Shown: positions 24,831 through 36,778 of the stretch, piece after piece
Numbering within the stretch: the first letter of the stretch is position 1
Layout: the number at the start of each line of letters is the position of its first letter
Origin: Psettodes erumei
Lineage: Eukaryota > Chordata > Actinopteri > Pleuronectiformes > Psettodidae
Direction: 5' to 3'
DNA length: 64,000 bases
Assembly: GCA_016785225.1 (NCBI GenBank)
Contig: JAFBJZ010000888.1
Coordinates: 4,840,501-4,904,500, forward strand
The notes under the pieces: generated by a model
What the model saw: only the letters and a program-made list of their open reading frames with translations
Database searches by the model: none
What the model was told of the DNA's origin: nothing
Position numbers and translations under genes: made by a program

Positions 24831-27126
24831 TGTATATGTATGTATATGAGAACAGGCTCAACTATTGAAAAAATGTCTGTGTATGACTTTCACAACTGTT
24901 AATGTAGTGTAGATGAAAAACTGACAAACTAGCACCTACTACAATATCATAATACTTATTTAAATGTAATATATATATTACATGTGCACATGCACAAATT
25001 TCATAGTATACATACCCATATGTTTTACTACACATACAAATTTTATTTTGTAAATGCAAAGGGATTTTGCAAAATAGCTCAAGTGAAACTGGAGAATAAA
25101 AAAGAAAATTGGAATGCACTACTTCACATGACCAACAGAGGTGGAGTGATATGTTTATTTACATCTCCTTTAGTCCAAAAGCATGATGTTTTAGGATGTG
25201 GCAAAAATAAACTGGGAAGATCGCGATCCATTTTTTTGTGTTTCTATTACATCTGATTTTTAGGAGTTACTTTATTAAACAGTGTTTATTCATGGCCACT
25301 GCTCAATGAAGAAGACTTTGAAAAGGAAGCAAAAGAAATTTCAGCTATTGAAGATGTCCAGGCAAAAAAGGGGCAAAACTAGATAGAGATGTGATGCACA
25401 ATAACAAAAGCAGTCAGCAGACACAATAAATACTGGAGGGCAAAAGAGAAAAGCAGGCATAAAAAAGACATTACTTCTTATTTTTTCTGTTAGATTTAAG
25501 AATCTTAGAAGCACAAGAGAAACCAAAAGCAGAAAAACAAGGCACCCTACAGTGACCATAAACAGAAGTTCAGCTCAATTAGGATAACAATAGAAGGTAG
25601 TATTGCTGGGAAACAGATCGAGATGTGATCATTTTTCTAAAGCCTGCTAAAGGGATGAATATTTTTGCTTATTCCAGTCACTGGACACCACAGGCTGCAA
25701 TACTCAGCTGAAACAGTCACATTCCTCTGTGAAGCCTATTCTATGTATGCTGTGTCATGCCTTTCAATGACCCAATCAGGCACGAATAATTGGTTCACAA
25801 GCTCACTTTCTCTCAGACTCACAGTGGTAAATCTCCTTCAGTTTCTTTTCAGATGAATTTCGCGTATCTCTATGTAAGTGGCTTGTTAACCTGATATTAG
25901 TTATGCATTCTCTCATAAATGTGACATTTTACCTAGTGAATTTCTAAACAATGTTTATTGTAGTCAAGTTTAGTTTCCAAAGTCTGTCCAGATTTGTTCC
26001 TGTAAATAAAACCAGCAATGCATATGTTGTTTCTCACTACCTGAGGGAGATAGGACAGAGTTTGGTGCACAGCTAGAATCCTCAGTGACACTGACACCAG
26101 GAACTTTTCCTGTGTTTTACTATCTCCCAAGTGTGGAGAAGTTTCCACACGTGTCACTTTGACACAGATAAAGATGAAATCCAAAATAGCTATTTATTCA
26201 TCAACCATGACAAGTCAAATTGGTCTTTGAAAGGATCGCAATGGAAGATCAGGTCTTGATTGCTGCAATCTAGTACCTTGGCAAATGGAAAAACAAAGAC
26301 ATACACACATTTGAGAGCACCTGGATAAAATGCCTTAAAATAGACTTCATTCACACTGCACAATTAATGTTCACTCTATTTTGACACCACCAAAAACAAT
26401 CTACCCATTATACCTTCAATTGATTGTGGATCAATTAATCTTAGATTCAGGAGGGCCCAAATAATTTCTTTTAAACAAAAACTAATTTTAAAAATTTCCT
26501 GTCAGAGGGGAAAAGAGTGATAAAGTATGTCTCCTATTGAGTCTGACAACTTGTCTCAAGAAGGGTTACTCTGTTCGGCACTTATTCTATTTTTTTCCCT
26601 CTCATTCCATGCCAGCAGGCTCCTTTTATGGTCAAATGGGTGTCATAACAGCTCCCAACCTTTGCACTCCTAAAGTTTGTTTGCTTGTACTTATGGGGAT
26701 CTAGGAATTGCTGCTTATTACACTGTTATTTTCACTGCAGGTCACCCTTTCTTTAAAAAAAAAAAATCAGATACTAAACATATAAAATGCAAATGTGAGG
26801 CTTTGAATCCAAAATTATGTTTGTGCATTGCAATTTTCTTTCCAATAAACTGAGATACAGTATGCATACAGGTGTCAAGTCATATGGGGAGGACAGAGTA
26901 AATGGACCTGCTTTTCACATTTAATGCTAGTACAGCAAAATAAGTGTGCATTCAACTCAGACAATAATTTCTGTGTATAATTAAGGTTTCTGGGCATCTG
27001 TGGAACTAACACAGAACATGAATTAAAGAACTCTTAGGAATATGACCCATTTATGGAACAACTTGCTCAGAGGTAGAAAAGAAAAAAAATAGATACGATG
27101 CATATAACAAGGATGCTTCAAATCTT
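24831..27126. other. Upstream intergenic, AT-rich
   Basis: Open frames up to 90 codons with no recognised domain; a poly-A run at 26755-26766. Nothing supports a gene. Confidence 0.4.
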
Positions 27127-27148
27127 TGTGTGTGTGTGTGTGTGTGTG
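27127..27148. repeat. (TG)n microsatellite
   Basis: Eleven TG units. Confidence 0.95.
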
Positions 27149-27269
27149 CTTTGGCCATTTCAGCAGAACATGTTCAGCTGCCACCTGTTGGATTTCAGGC
27201 TCAGATGACTTGAATCTTTGCAAAACTGTTGCAGTTTTAGCTTCTAATTAATTGAACACAGCTTGACTC

Positions 27270-28330
27270 AACATGTCTGTGTTGTGCATAACATGTATGT
27301 GTCATGCACAGCAAAACTGAGTACACCCCTGTGCAGTATCATCCAAGTTAAATGATTCACAGTTGTACGCCTTAAAATAACTCTATTAATTTTAAGTTGA
27401 AGTAATGTAAAATAACCTGTGCACCATAGCTTTCTCTGCCTTGGCCTGGGTTGTGTCTGATGCAGAAGGTCTCCACATGATAAGGAATTGCCTGAAGAAG
27501 TAAGAAACCAGATTACAGACTTCACAGAGATTGAGGACGGTACAAGAGCATCAGTAGGTTACAGCAGTGGTTAGGGGATATAGAAAGAGCAACTACCAAT
27601 AAGAGGAGGTGCAGTGGCTGTCCTTGAAAATGACACCTCATGCAATTTGCTATTTACACAACCTGGCATTGAAACAGTGGTGGTTCTGAATTGGCACAAA
27701 AATTATCTGTGGAAACTGGTGTTTCAGTGACTGGTCAGGCAGTGAGAAGGACATTGCATGAAGTCAAACAACACGGACAGCAAGAAGAAAACCATTACTC
27801 ACAAAATAGCACAAAACTGCAGGATTACCCTTTGCCAAGGAACATGAAAAGAAGCCTAATGATTACTGGCAGTGCTTTCTTTGGTCAGATGAAACCAAAA
27901 TAAATGAGTTTAGATCAGATGGGGTCCAGCATGTTTGTTGTGGACCTGGCCAGCACTACCACAGTAACAGCATAGTTCCAACCATTAAAAATGGAGGTGG
28001 GAGTGGGCTGATGAGAGGATGCATGAGTGCAAAACATGTCAGTAAGGTGACATTTATTGCACGAGGAATGGGTTAGGAAAGGTTACTTCCAGTCTCAAGA
28101 AGCTTTGCAGGAGAAGAATTAGCAATGACCCCAAACACAAGGCAAAAGTCAAAAAAGAGTTTTTAAAGATAAAAAAGTAAAAACTATTATCCAGTTAGTA
28201 TGTCCCCTGACATGAATCCAATACAACAGCTCTGGAGTATTTTAAAGGTAGCAGCAAAACCCCCTCAATTCTGAGAAGTGTTAGAATCTGAACATACAAA
28301 ATATGAAACAATAAACACATGGAATCATAC
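27270..28330 (+). mobile_element. Decayed Tc1-like (Tc1/mariner) transposon
   Basis: Remnant of a Tc1-like DNA transposon on the + strand. In order, in shifting frames: L-P-E-E-V-R-N-Q-I near 27488-27515 (start of the paired-like DNA-binding region), A-Q-K-L-S-V-E-T-G-V-S-V then V-R-R-T-L-H at 27691-27762 (second helix-turn-helix), W-S-D-E-T-K at 27880-27900 (catalytic DE region), N-D-P-K-H-K-A near 28127-28147 (the second catalytic D) and S-P-D-M-N-P-I-Q-Q-L-W near 28205-28235 (last block, where the third acidic residue of the family is expected and appears as Q). Upstream, GAGTACACCCCTGTGC (about 27317) has the look of a Tc1-family terminal region; a matching far end and TA duplication were not found. 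Many stops and frameshifts make it inactive. Confidence 0.85.
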
Positions 28331-31300
28331 CAATGGCTTGTTGTGGTTGGTCCTTTAGTATGGACCTTTCATTACAGTTTGAACAGTCAGCATCATTAAA
28401 CGTATCAAGTGCATAACACTGACTGATCCCTCTCCTCAGATCAAAATATCATACATCTGCTCTGTGATAGCTGAAAATCCCACTTGATCAAACATTTCTT
28501 AACTTAAGTTCATTTTATTAGCATATAAACATAATTACATATAGTTAGAAATTGCTTCACACAGATAATCATCTCCCAAAAGTGGTTAATTGAGTCATAC
28601 TGTATTCATTAATCTTGCATGTATCTACTTCCATTCACATGCAAAATCATGTCTTTAACATGACAAAGTGACAAGAAAACCAACAGTAACCTGGCTCTTT
28701 TAGGGCATTCTCCTTGTGTTCTCCTCAGTCATAGATGCAGGGAATTATGTCATTTTGTGCTGACATTAATATTACTGTGTAGATATAAGTGGTACATCAT
28801 CGAACCCACAAGCTCAGCCTACTCATTTTCAGCAGGTTTTTGTCAAAATGGGCCAACAGTTGTTGATTGTTTTATTTTATCATTTTTCTCTTTTACCTAC
28901 ATTTTGCAAAAGTGATCACTGATTGTAGCTTGAAGTTGTCTATATATTGTTTGTTTGAAGGAGCACTGCCAAGATCATTTGCATGAAGAATAGCCTTGGA
29001 GAAAGAGACTTCAAAGTCACTCTGTATATAGAAAAAAGAAGAACCACTGCACTGTGTGTTCTTGCACGGACAGTGAAATCACTGATGTTTTGCTCTTTGA
29101 GACCTTTACCATAAAGATCAGGACTTGCCTGACGAGCTTATTAACCTACTTTTTGACCACTTCACCTTCATTTTATGGTACATAAATTTGCTACCCATGG
29201 ATACGTACACTTTTAATTTCATCTAATGAAAAATTCCAGTAAGCACAGTTATTAATGTTCAAAATAAGCTGATGCAAAACCAGACCATGTTTCTTGCTGA
29301 AGGCAAAGTAATATATTTTTATGGCATAATTTAAACGAACTATTGATTACTTTCATTCCTGCTTGAGAATGCACAGTAGCAGAGTCACAGTTGCAATGGG
29401 TAAAAAAGACAGGTAGGCCTAAGGAATGGAATAAGCTGAGGTGCAATATAGAGAGTGGATAGCATGCGCAGCAGAAGCTCCATGCGGATGCCCTTGAACT
29501 GTCACTTGAAACAGGAAATACTTGGAGGCTGGGCCTCAAGTACTGTAAGTCACTGACCTACAGGCAATGTGGCGAGCTTCTCTAACAGACATATGCATTT
29601 CACCTTGGGAGAAACACTAAAGCTACCGTTGTAGGACTTGTTAAGCTGCTTATGTTTGATCTGCCACAGCCTTGCACCAAGCTCTGCAAAAAGTAATGTT
29701 TGCTCCCCTTTTTTTAAAAATCTTACATACTCAAGCATACACAATGTCACATTATACATACTGTATAATGATTGTCTAAAGTGTTGACTTATTTAAAATG
29801 CAACTTAGCTGTGAGATTTTGAATCTAGAATTCAATGTAGCTGTTCCAGTCACATTGCGACGAGTACTGAAACAGAAAGAAATGGTGTTAAAGGAACAGA
29901 CACTACTTTAAGAGAAGTCAAAGGAGCAATATATACCTCAGCAGGGAGGAGAATATGATAATATGGGTAACAAGGAAGAAGTATGTTTGAAAAGTCATGC
30001 TTACAGTTAATGTATAAGAGCATCTTTAATATGTCAAAAGGTTGTGAGTGTAGCACTGTCTTAAAGCTGCCATTTAAGCATGGCAACACTTTATTCAGTG
30101 TAGGTAATTCCTGCATTTCACTGTGTGATTAGTCTGTCAAGGCTGTCATGAAAACCAGATTATGTTGTGGACTGTCAGAAAACCTCTCACTCAATAAGCC
30201 CAGCACATTTTAATACAACCAGCACATCTCTAAGTCTCTCCTCCACACATACAATCAAACATGCCATTTTCCTCTCAAAAAGGTGCCCCCCGAGTGAGTC
30301 AAAGAGCCAGCGTTTGCTTATTCTCTCCTCCTCTCTCTCAATCAGCAATTTCTCCCTTTGATCTTTTATTCATATGATTAAGTTTGTGTATTGCCAGACT
30401 GTTCATTCAACATTTCAATATATGATGAGACCATCTTTGAAGTTCAGTATGCTGCAGTGGAGTCACTTTGGCAAACAGCTGTTTTTTTTTGTCTGTAGTT
30501 AGAGCAGTTATTGTTGAAATTGCAACACTTTCCATCTTGTTAATTATCCCATTCAAATGATTTGACCTGAAAATGCACATCAGCGGCACATGGTGTCCAT
30601 GCAAAACTGAAATGTTTTCCGTCTTAAATGAAAAAAAACATTGAAACACTTCTCTGCCCATATATTAGTGATTGCTTGTGTTACTCAAAATGTATTAACA
30701 CTTTCATAAACACATTTATAAGTTATCCACTTAGATTCAGTATTCATTACATTTTCCTTGTTACTATGGCCTCTGTGCTCTTCAAATCTATTTTTTTCAC
30801 TTGCTTATTATAATGCTTTACCCTTGCTCCTCTCCTCTGTCTGTCTCTCTTCCTCTTTTTTTCAGTGCCAACAACCTCAATTCATCCTCACCCTGCCCTC
30901 CTTTTTCCTGTTTGTCCTTCCTCGTCTTTCTCTCTCTCCTTAACTCACATGTGTTTTCTATTTCTCACCTTCATGTTTGCCCACATCCCTCAATCAATAA
31001 TTTTAACCCTTGTGTTCACTCAACTCCTTGCACCCCCCTCCTTTCTCAGTCTCTGTGATTTCAGACTTTTCCCTAGAAGATAAAAGGTTTAAAAATGTTT
31101 CATGTCAGATGTGTGAACAAAGCACATGGACAGCCTCCATCTGTGGGGAGTTGACTGAAACCTGTATAAAATCTAATGAGGAAAAAGACAGCACAGTGCG
31201 GTAAAAAAATCACATGTAATAATAAGATAAAGGTGGTTAGAGTCAGGAAAAGGAGCTTAAGATGAATTGGAGTGTATGAAGCAATGGGTCATGCAGGGGA

Positions 31301-32282
31301 AAGACAAAATATTGTGTAATCCATATTTTATGAAGCTTTTCTTAGACTGAAAATGGATCAAAAATGGTTTTGATGTCACTTTTTAATCCATATTTATGCA
31401 GACTGAACCATTTCCAATGACTCATAGCTCAGAGTGTTGCCCCGAGCTAAAGTGTTAGCACTGTGCTGACGATGATCTTGTCAGGCATGTCAGTGAAGCT
31501 GTCAATGTATATTTTTGTCAGTACAGCACCATGTAACTTGCTACAGGAAAAGGTGTGAAGGGGCACTTCCTGTAATTGTGAGAGCCATGTTACATTAAGC
31601 TGCACATTTGAATTTGCATAAAGAGAAAAGCCACCTTCATTTCCCACATTCCTCTGTCTTTTAATTTCTCTCTTAGAGTCATTATTCACTGATGGGCCAT
31701 CCTCCCCAAGCCAAGGACGGACCCAAGATTATATACATTAGCATGGTGTGTTGAATTTATTTATTTAAACATAAAATAATACAGGCAAGCACGAAAATGA
31801 AAATACAATGGAGAATAGGCATTGGTTTGGACTCCATCAACTTGAAAGTTTTATTTAACATTTTATTTGAACCCTAAATTCCCTGCATCAGACATACAAA
31901 AAACTTGATTCCATCTCCATCCTCCTCTATCCTTTCAGTCACTTGCACAGATTGTTCTCCCCTTTAACCTGCCTGCGCCTTCCCCATGCCCCGTGGGTGC
32001 TGTAGGTAGCAGACCCAGAGCAATGGAGCAGCAGAACCCAGCAGTGGATTAGCAGCAGTGTGTGAGAGAGGCCAGATCCAGACACGTTTCTCTAGGGAAG
32101 TCAAGCCAGCTAATCCGACCCTAGTGCTTACTCTATCAACCCCCTACCAGCTGCACTTTGCCCCAGCACACAAATAGACACACACACAAACAAAACTTTA
32201 CTCAGCCGTGAAAGATTTCGACTTAGATGTATGCTGAAGTGTACGGCATCACAGCACGTGTACATGCAAACTGGCATACACA

Positions 32283-32286
<4 letters not shown>
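28331..32286. other. Upstream intergenic, no gene seen
   Basis: Mostly AT-rich. A pyrimidine-rich strand at 30818-31055 produces three overlapping open frames that are composition artefacts. Open frames at 29252-29539 and 29850-30116 (-) carry no known domain. An 8-bp inverted repeat (ATTATACA/TGTATAAT) sits near 29750-29768. Confidence 0.4.

Positions 32287-32322
<36 letters not shown>
32287..32322. repeat. (CA)n microsatellite
   Basis: Eighteen CA units preceded by CACACGCG. Confidence 0.97.
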
Positions 32323-32323
<1 letters not shown>

Positions 32324-34685
32324 TTTAGTGTATATCCCTGAAGGGCACACATGTTAGGCACACACAAATCTGCCACTTTTATTCACACATGTGCATGCAC
32401 TCGTCCATACTATACACATATTACAGCATGCACACACCTGTCTAAAACCGTCCACAAGGCCCCCTCTGGGAAGACCAGAGACCTTTGGCCTCTGCGTGAC
32501 ACAGAAACTTTCCCAGGTGTCAGTCCTCATACATGGTTCCTCCTAATCAGAACATGCTGTCCAGATTCACAAGTACAACAGCCTGAGTCCCTGTTGGTAC
32601 AGCCACTGTGGCAGTCTGACTGGCTATTCAGCTGGCTGGCTGATTATCTGGCTGGTTAGTTGACTGGTTCTGTTGTTCATGCAGTGGCTGATGATGATAT
32701 GATGATGATGATAAAATATATTCAACACATGAGTTCCCTTTCAGTGAAAGCTAAAGCATGAAAACGTTTGCGCACACATGCCTCCATACACAGTGAATGC
32801 TCAGCTAAGTTTGCACACATATATGCATGTGCACAAGCATACAGTATATGCTTAGTTCGGCATGTATGACCTGTTCATACAGAGACATGAACACACACAC
32901 ACCCAGATGCACACAAAAACAACAAGAGGATCGGGTAGGAGGCAGTCTGATTGCTCATCAAGCAGCAAGCAGGAGCTGGTGAGAGGCATCAATACGACTG
33001 AAGTCCACTCTCCTGGGGTCCACCTGTCGATTACAGTGGTAAAGACAAGCTGCCTGGCGCCTCAATCCATTCCCAGCAGCCTCCACTGTGCCTGCAGACA
33101 CCTGACGAATTCTGATGCCAAAAGGGAATAAGGGACCTTCCACTTCACACTGGCAAATACACAGTGGTTTGCCTCTGCTGCATAAACCATTGAGATAAAC
33201 AACTCTACAGAGAAATGGAGCAAGGATACAAATCTATCACTCACATGGTAGAGATTCACGTTGCATGGGTACATCGAGATAGATTAGCTGTCCACAGAAA
33301 CATGCCAAATGAGATTTTCACAAAGGACTACAATACATTTCACTGAGTTGGCAAAGACACAGTGAATGCAGAATAAGACATATTTCACTGACAACAAAGC
33401 CCATGAAGTGCCACAACAATTTACAGCAAAAAGTATCCCTGATAAATCTCATAGCATTACAAATATAAATGCTATATTTATCACCATTTGTCTTCCAGAG
33501 TTGAATTATGTTTTCTGAATATCTGGCCAAAGGACAACAATTCCATTGCCCTCTGCTGCCTTTTAATCAGATGTGATTAGAACAGGATCAAGCCGTTTTC
33601 TCCCATTTCAACTTCCAATGAAATAGCAGGACACGGAATGGGATGTTTACTATCTACTATACCTATCTGGCCAACTGACCTTGGACATGGAACACAAACA
33701 AGCCAAAAAAGACGATCATTGGGAAAGCACATTTTCACTTTGGAGAGGAATTTCAGGTAAGGGGCAAACTTTTCGACTTTTTTCTTAACCAGTCAATCCA
33801 TTCACTCTTTGAAATACACGCATTGATTGTATTAATAGCGTTATTAAAATGTACACACCTTTTTGCAGGGAATGATGAAAGCGTAAATCCGTTTCTGTCC
33901 ATAGGTGGCCGCAATGACAAGCATGCGCGGAGCGTTGAAAGTTTCAGCACCATGGACAGCTCTCAGACTACTGCGGAGTTGTCAGAACTGTTAGAACTTT
34001 TCAGCTTCTCAAATCCAGAGAGGCTCTGGGTTCATTTATTACGTTTCCTAATGAACTTATCTTGCAGAATTCAAGAATTCTAATAAATCTTCCCAGCGCT
34101 AAGGCACGGGATATTGATTTCTATTGAGGTCATTGCAACTACAATTATTAATCTGGCAATATTCAAACTCGGAGCTATATGCACATAATGGACAAAAACT
34201 GCACCTGGTATCCAGGCTATTTCCAAAAGCTGCCGATCTCACACAATAGAAACTTTATTTTTTAGGTATATTCAACAAGAATCCAGGGAAATGCTGGCGA
34301 AAAGGGAAAAACAAGGCCATGCACATTACAGAATCCCCAGTTCTTGAAGAAACCCCATCTGAATGTGTTATAGACTGAATGATGTTCATTCTATGTGCAA
34401 TCACGGCCTCTCACTTCAATGCTCCCCTCTTCCACTGCGTTTCAAAGTTGAGGTCAGTGACTCTCCCGAAGCTAGATGGCAGAAGAGCCCCACTGCAGCC
34501 GAGCTGCGCTTTGCGCCGTCATCATCCCATCTTTGCATTGCAAATTGCCCAGCCCCATCGCTCCCAATAACAGCTCCGCTCGATCTCCAAAATGAAAATC
34601 AGAGTTATGGTGGGATTGCCTACCAGGCGAATTTCTTTCATCAGCTGTTGGGACGGGATGCTGCCTGTCTGAATCTCACCTAACA
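32323..34685. other. Distal upstream region of csmd3
   Basis: Contains a CTGG-rich stretch (32615-32665), a GATGAT run (32684-32711) and, at 34363-34683, a 106-codon frame less AT-rich than its surroundings within 1 kb of the csmd3 start. The latter matches no protein family I know and is more likely regulatory or leader sequence. Confidence 0.4.
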
Positions 34686-34716
34686 CCCCCCCCCCCCACA
34701 CACACACACACACACA
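34686..34716. repeat. Poly-C followed by (AC)n, tract 1
   Basis: Twelve C then about ten AC units, 0.6 kb upstream of the csmd3 ATG. The complementary strand is (GT)n-G12, capable of unusual structure. Confidence 0.95.
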
Positions 34717-34889
34717 ACCCACATGCTGTCATTAACAGAGTTCATTTCTTTATCAGGATTTACACTCTTTCCCATAAAGGCACGCCTCCTCTTCCTTTTC
34801 CACCCACACCTCACTGTTCCCACTTCATGATTTGTTACCCACACATCAGCCACATCATACTCACACAGGACGTTTTCCCCCTCTAGACA

Positions 34890-34917
34890 CCCCCCCCCCC
34901 CCACACACACACACACA
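34890..34917. repeat. Poly-C followed by (AC)n, tract 2
   Basis: Thirteen C then about seven AC units, starting 204 bases after tract 1 with the same layout and orientation. The flanks differ apart from a shared ACAC lead-in. Confidence 0.95.
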
Positions 34918-34979
34918 TACCACCACCAACACCTCCTTTTCTCTCTCACCCTACCATGGTTCAATTGCCGATCGATAAA

Positions 34980-35308
34980 GGCAGCATTCAAATTGCGGGC
35001 TAGACTCTCTTCCGTCTTTAGCCGGTTTGTAGGGATTAAAAAAGAGAGCTGTTGAGCAGCAGATGCAAGAGCGCACCGCCAGAGATGCTCACACTTGATG
35101 CCCCTCTCAGCAGAGATGGTTGAGCCCTCGTCCAGGTTGCTGTGGTCCTCTCCTAAAATTCAGTCTTGCTCACTTCTCTCCTATCAGCTGACATAGCGCG
35201 GCGGGCGGCTCTGCCTGTCTCTCCTCAGAGAAGGGAAAGAGGAATCTACTTCAACCGCACAGACAGAAAACGTTATAGCGCTATAGGTTACATGTGTTAG
35301 TTGTGAAC
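34980..35308 (+). promoter_or_regulatory. csmd3: Putative csmd3 5' leader and proximal promoter
   Basis: Sequence directly upstream of the csmd3 start codon. It is visibly richer in G+C and CpG than the surroundings, with GCGCGGCGGGCGG near 35197-35210, which fits a vertebrate CpG-type, TATA-less promoter and leader. No convincing TATA box or transcription start can be assigned. A 12-base palindrome TATAGCGCTATA lies at 35274-35285, and a two-codon upstream ORF (ATG TGT TAG, 35292-35300) ends 8 bases before the main ATG. The in-frame TAG at 35276 fixes the start. The role is inferred from position and composition only. Confidence 0.5.
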
Positions 35309-35486
35309 ATGAAGGGGATTTACAGAGACGGATACTACGACGGATCTATTGAACTACGGGACGTTTTCAACAGGAGATGCGTTAAATGTGGCCGAGAGGA
35401 CTTTTTTCAAGCCAAAACGATGAGGATTAGGGCGGGAATTGTTTTTTGGAATCTCATCTTTTCGCTGATGTTCACTTGTGTGAAAG
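35309..35486 (+). CDS. csmd3: csmd3 exon 1 (coding part): N-terminus and membrane segment
   Basis: First coding exon of CUB and Sushi multiple domains 3, a giant single-pass membrane protein of neurons thought to act in dendrite and synapse development. It encodes 59 codons plus one base. Residues 1-40 are polar and include NRRCVKCGREDF, which matches the RRC-x-KCGR-x-DF block at the start of vertebrate CSMD3. Residues 43-59 (GIVFWNLIFSLMFTCVK) are the hydrophobic segment that precedes the first CUB domain and serves as signal anchor or signal peptide. The ATG has a purine at -3, and an in-frame TAG at 35276 excludes a longer N-terminus. The exon ends at AAAG|GTACGAG, a good donor in phase 1, and the split codon (G + GT) joins exactly to exon 2 to give V-K-G-F-I-x-T-C, as in CSMD3. 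CSMD1 and CSMD2 lack this N-terminal block as far as I recall, so CSMD3 is favoured. Which fish co-orthologue (3a or 3b) is unknown. Confidence 0.9.
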
Positions 35487-35542
35487 GTACGAGTCACTGC
35501 AGCAATGTTCCCTATTTTTCTGATGCGCTTGGTGAGCCTGTT

Positions 35543-35567
35543 TGCGTGTGTGTGCGTGCGTGCGTGC

Positions 35568-35618
<51 letters not shown>

Positions 35619-35630
35619 TCCGCGCATGTG

Positions 35631-35669
<39 letters not shown>

Positions 35670-35693
35670 CTTGCGAGTGTGCGTGCGCGCGCG
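35543..35693. repeat. Compound GT/GC/GA microsatellite beside exon 1
   Basis: Blocks in order: (TG/CG)n to 35602, (GA)n to 35618, CGCGCATG, (TG)n to 35668, then GTGTGCGTGCGCGCGCG to 35693. Much of it is alternating purine-pyrimidine with CG steps, the classic Z-DNA-prone composition. It starts 56 bases inside intron 1. Four overlapping open frames over it are artefacts. Confidence 0.95.
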
Positions 35694-36736
35694 ACAAATC
35701 AAAACCTTTAACGTGACAGACGTGCGCAAAATAGGCTACCACGGTTTTAAGGGACGCATTTCACCGGTGTAGCGCTCAATGCAGGCTTTGACTGAGTCGC
35801 TCAATAGATATTCTTGCGGTACCCTACGCTTCTTCTAATAGCCTACGTGAGCTGCTTTGCTTAGTAGGCTAACTAGTGAATTGTTGAGGCGCAAGTGCAT
35901 GCACTGCAGATTTCCTATAGGACGTTGAGAGATTTGAGTTTATTGAGGTGAAAGCCGTTCGAATTTTCTCCTGCGTGGGTCGAGTTTTTCCAAGTATTTA
36001 GGTGGGATCTGCGTCAGGCCAGTTTGTTGCCAGAAATGTTGCTGGAACCATTTAGGGGGGTTCGAGGCAATTAGTAGTGTGGAACCAATTTGTCGTCTGG
36101 TCTTTATCGGACTTGCCAGTGCAGGCAGGTGTAAGGTGGGCTTGTTAGTATTCTAGTGGCTCTTTCTCAGGGTCTGTCCATTTGAATACTCTCTGTAGCT
36201 GGTGAGGTAACCGCTGGCTCCATTTTTTCCTTCTTAAACGCATCAGCATAAATGTATTTAGACCAATGAAATTTTCAGTGAAACAACAGTTTTCATATGC
36301 AGTATTTTTTTTTTACTTTAGAATTTCTAGCTTCAAAATTCCTAGACTTAATTGTTTCACCCCCTCGTTTTTTCTTCCCCGAGGTCAATTATGATTTATA
36401 CTATTTACTGCCTCAAATCAGTCAAAGCAACTGTTGCTCATTTACAGCACTGCAATTACCATGTGCTCATCCATTGTCCATCGACATTAAAAACATTTCC
36501 AGAAAACAAATAAAAAAACAACCCCTTGCTATTTCAGCTACATGCTGATTATTAAAACTGACCATAACTGTGTGTTCCTGTGTGTGTCAGATATCTAATG
36601 TCACACTTGCTGTGGGGAATTCCCATTATCAACTCAAAATAAAGCTCAAGGGAAAAATAAGACAAAGCCAATATCAACCCTCAAAATGTTTGTCTTCCTA
36701 ACTGTGTTGTGTGTATGTGCATTTGTGTTTGGGGAC

Positions 36737-36738
<2 letters not shown>
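35694..36738. other. Intron 1, proximal part
   Basis: No exon or repeat recognised. The first 300 bases are richer in G+C and CpG than the rest of the intron, as expected beside a CpG-type promoter. Confidence 0.4.

Positions 36739-36776
<38 letters not shown>
36739..36776. repeat. (TG)n microsatellite
   Basis: Nineteen TG units, followed by GAGTGTGAGTG. Confidence 0.97.

Positions 36777-36778
<2 letters not shown>

Noticed and set aside
35294..35716. 140-codon frame through exon 1 and the GT/GC microsatellite
   Set aside because: It begins at GTG rather than ATG and reads through the exon 1 donor; only 35309-35486 is coding.
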